DNA from: Choristoneura fumiferana
Lineage: Eukaryota > Arthropoda > Insecta > Lepidoptera > Tortricidae
Assembly (NCBI RefSeq): GCF_025370935.1
Contig: NC_133472.1
Coordinates: 19,390,925 to 19,454,924 of the forward strand
Reading direction: 5' to 3'
Length of the DNA: 64,000 nt
The notes beneath the pieces were generated by a model, which did not search any database, was not told the DNA's origin, and saw only the letters and a program-made list of their open reading frames with translations. Both the position numbers and the translations under genes were made by a program. Below, one piece after another: positions 63,238 through 64,000 of the stretch. The stretch's first letter is position 1; each line of letters begins with the position of its first letter.

Positions 63238-63310
63238 CGTATTGGTCCATTTACCTATATGTATTGGTCCTTTTACGTATTGACTATTGGTCTATGAGCG
63301 TATTGGTCCA
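63238..63310 (-). repeat. 16-bp-type repeat array, right arm (inverted)
   Basis: GCGTATTGGTCCA at 63238 and 63298, TGTATTGGTCC at 63260 and ACTATTGGTC at 63283 are the reverse complement of the left-array unit. Spacing here is about 15-23 bp and irregular. Confidence 0.75.
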
Positions 63311-63372
63311 TCAGCTTTTTGAACATAGGACTGAGATATTTTCACTTTTTAGCAACATCACGAAATGATATC

Positions 63373-63640
63373 TTATGATTTGAGGCAAAAATCTTTACAA
63401 CACTTTCTTCCTTTTTTCTTGACTCCTTGCAAGCCACCACTTCCTGGCTTTCTATCTATTGTCAAGCGTTCATGGAACGTTTTTAATACGCGACAAATCA
63501 TAGATTGTGGACATTTCAGTCTTTTCGCGATATCTCTGTAGCTATACATTGGATTTTCTACATGTTCGTGCAAGATACGTTTGCGCTGTTGATGTTGTGT
63601 GCTCGATATTTTGGCAACGACAAAATAAAAGAAGAAAAAA
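63373..63640 (-). pseudogene. N-terminal helix-turn-helix of a DD37E-type transposase
   Basis: Minus frame: ISSTQHQQRKRILHEHVENP, SYRDIAKRLKCPQSMICRVL, then FHERLTIDRKPGSGG. It follows the order of the N-terminus of the enzyme at 59676-60515 (RRKLIVNTHLENP, AKYLNLPRSSVGKVY, KERLTIERKPVSGRK) but is well diverged. The catalytic part is not found. Confidence 0.6.
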
Positions 63641-63764
63641 ACTGTCGTCATATTATAAACTAGTTCTTTGTGAATAAAAATTAGTTTACAAAATGTGTAT
63701 ATCTCCATTTTTTGCGTAAAAATAACCATTTTTGTATGACCAAGTTTTGGCGTGTTCAACCTTT

Positions 63765-63960
63765 ACAGGAAATCATACTCAAAATTTGTTTGGGTGCGGG
63801 ATCAATCAAGGTCATCACTGGTTCTAAATCAACTAATATCCAACCCCATTCGGTAGGTGGTTTTTCAATTGAGTCACATTTTTGGATTTGGTCCTGTAAA
63901 TTTGATGGGCAGCTTCCATCGAAGGTGGCAAGCATGCTAGATTGAATTTTCTTTTGAATT
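63765..63960 (-). pseudogene. Possible C-terminal fragment of an unidentified element protein
   Basis: The minus strand reads MLATFDGSCPSNLQDQIQKC, DSIEKPPTEWGWILVDLEPV, then LIDPAPKQILSMISCKG. A W-GW-V...P-AP-LL-I-C-C pattern occurs at the Cys-rich end of some insect element-borne proteins that I remember. The piece is short and the call is weak. Confidence 0.3.
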
Positions 63961-64000
63961 GAAAGTTGTTGTATCGTAAGTATTTGATTTAAATTACATT

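Noticed and set aside
1..64000. CRISPR arrays, operons, riboswitches or bacterial features
   Set aside because: Introns with GT-AG signals, SINEs, LINEs and MITEs show an animal nuclear genome; the regular 16-bp array is a transposon-linked tandem repeat.

Overview
This window looks like lepidopteran (moth or butterfly) nuclear DNA. It is AT-rich and very repeat-dense, and it holds several repeat types that I know from moth and butterfly genomes: a Metulj-like SINE inside a Helitron, tRNA-derived SINEs with sharp A and B boxes, palindromic MITEs with termini such as CAGGGCTACTACGAAAC and GGGGCTGTTTCACCATCC, and repeats starting ACTAATATTATAAATG. These family assignments come from memory and translation by eye, not from a search.

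Only two stretches look like host genes. The clear one is the start of a PPIE/cyclophilin-33 gene: three in-frame exons (40595-40804, 44230-44421, 45956-46162) encode the RRM and the first half of the cyclophilin domain. The exons for the rest are not seen in the remaining 17.8 kb. The second is a short putative first exon of a THAP-domain protein (7622-7710) behind a CpG-rich segment, ending at a splice donor.

Everything else is mobile-element archaeology. 1-9.5 kb: degenerate repeats, a Ty3/gypsy-like gag with its primer-binding site, a LINE 3' end, and a Penelope-like GIY-YIG remnant with a hammerhead-like fold beside it. 9.7-14.5 kb: a foldback element and two diverged copies, tail to tail, of a LINE carrying a restriction-like endonuclease. 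18.8-19.6 kb: a LINE tail whose (TAA)n repeat is followed directly by an R4/Dong-like LINE end. 20.4-27 kb: a MITE, a broken Helitron with a SINE inside, and a FLYWCH/MULE transposase split by a LINE that is itself split by another LINE. 27.2-32 kb: a decayed BEL/Pao element. 32.1-34 kb: a second FLYWCH/MULE and a LINE with esterase-like and APE endonuclease pieces. 34-40 kb: dispersed repeats, a CGGAG-rich minisatellite, MITEs, and a hAT MITE just upstream of PPIE.

From 46 to 64 kb lies a DNA-transposon graveyard: palindromic MITEs, a Tc1-like element (DD34E) with matching ends and TA duplications, a mariner-related element with ends at 49365 and 52046, a Transib (RAG1-like) transposase remnant, a second Transib fragment enclosed by ~285-bp inverted repeats into which a hAT-like element has jumped, a mariner (DD34D) holding a DD37E element, and a FLYWCH gene bracketed by inverted arrays of a 16-bp repeat. 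Coding parts are mostly broken by stops or frameshifts, so the window is mainly a record of nested insertions. The strongest nesting calls rest on target-site duplications and, in one case, on a reading frame that is continuous once the insertion is discounted.
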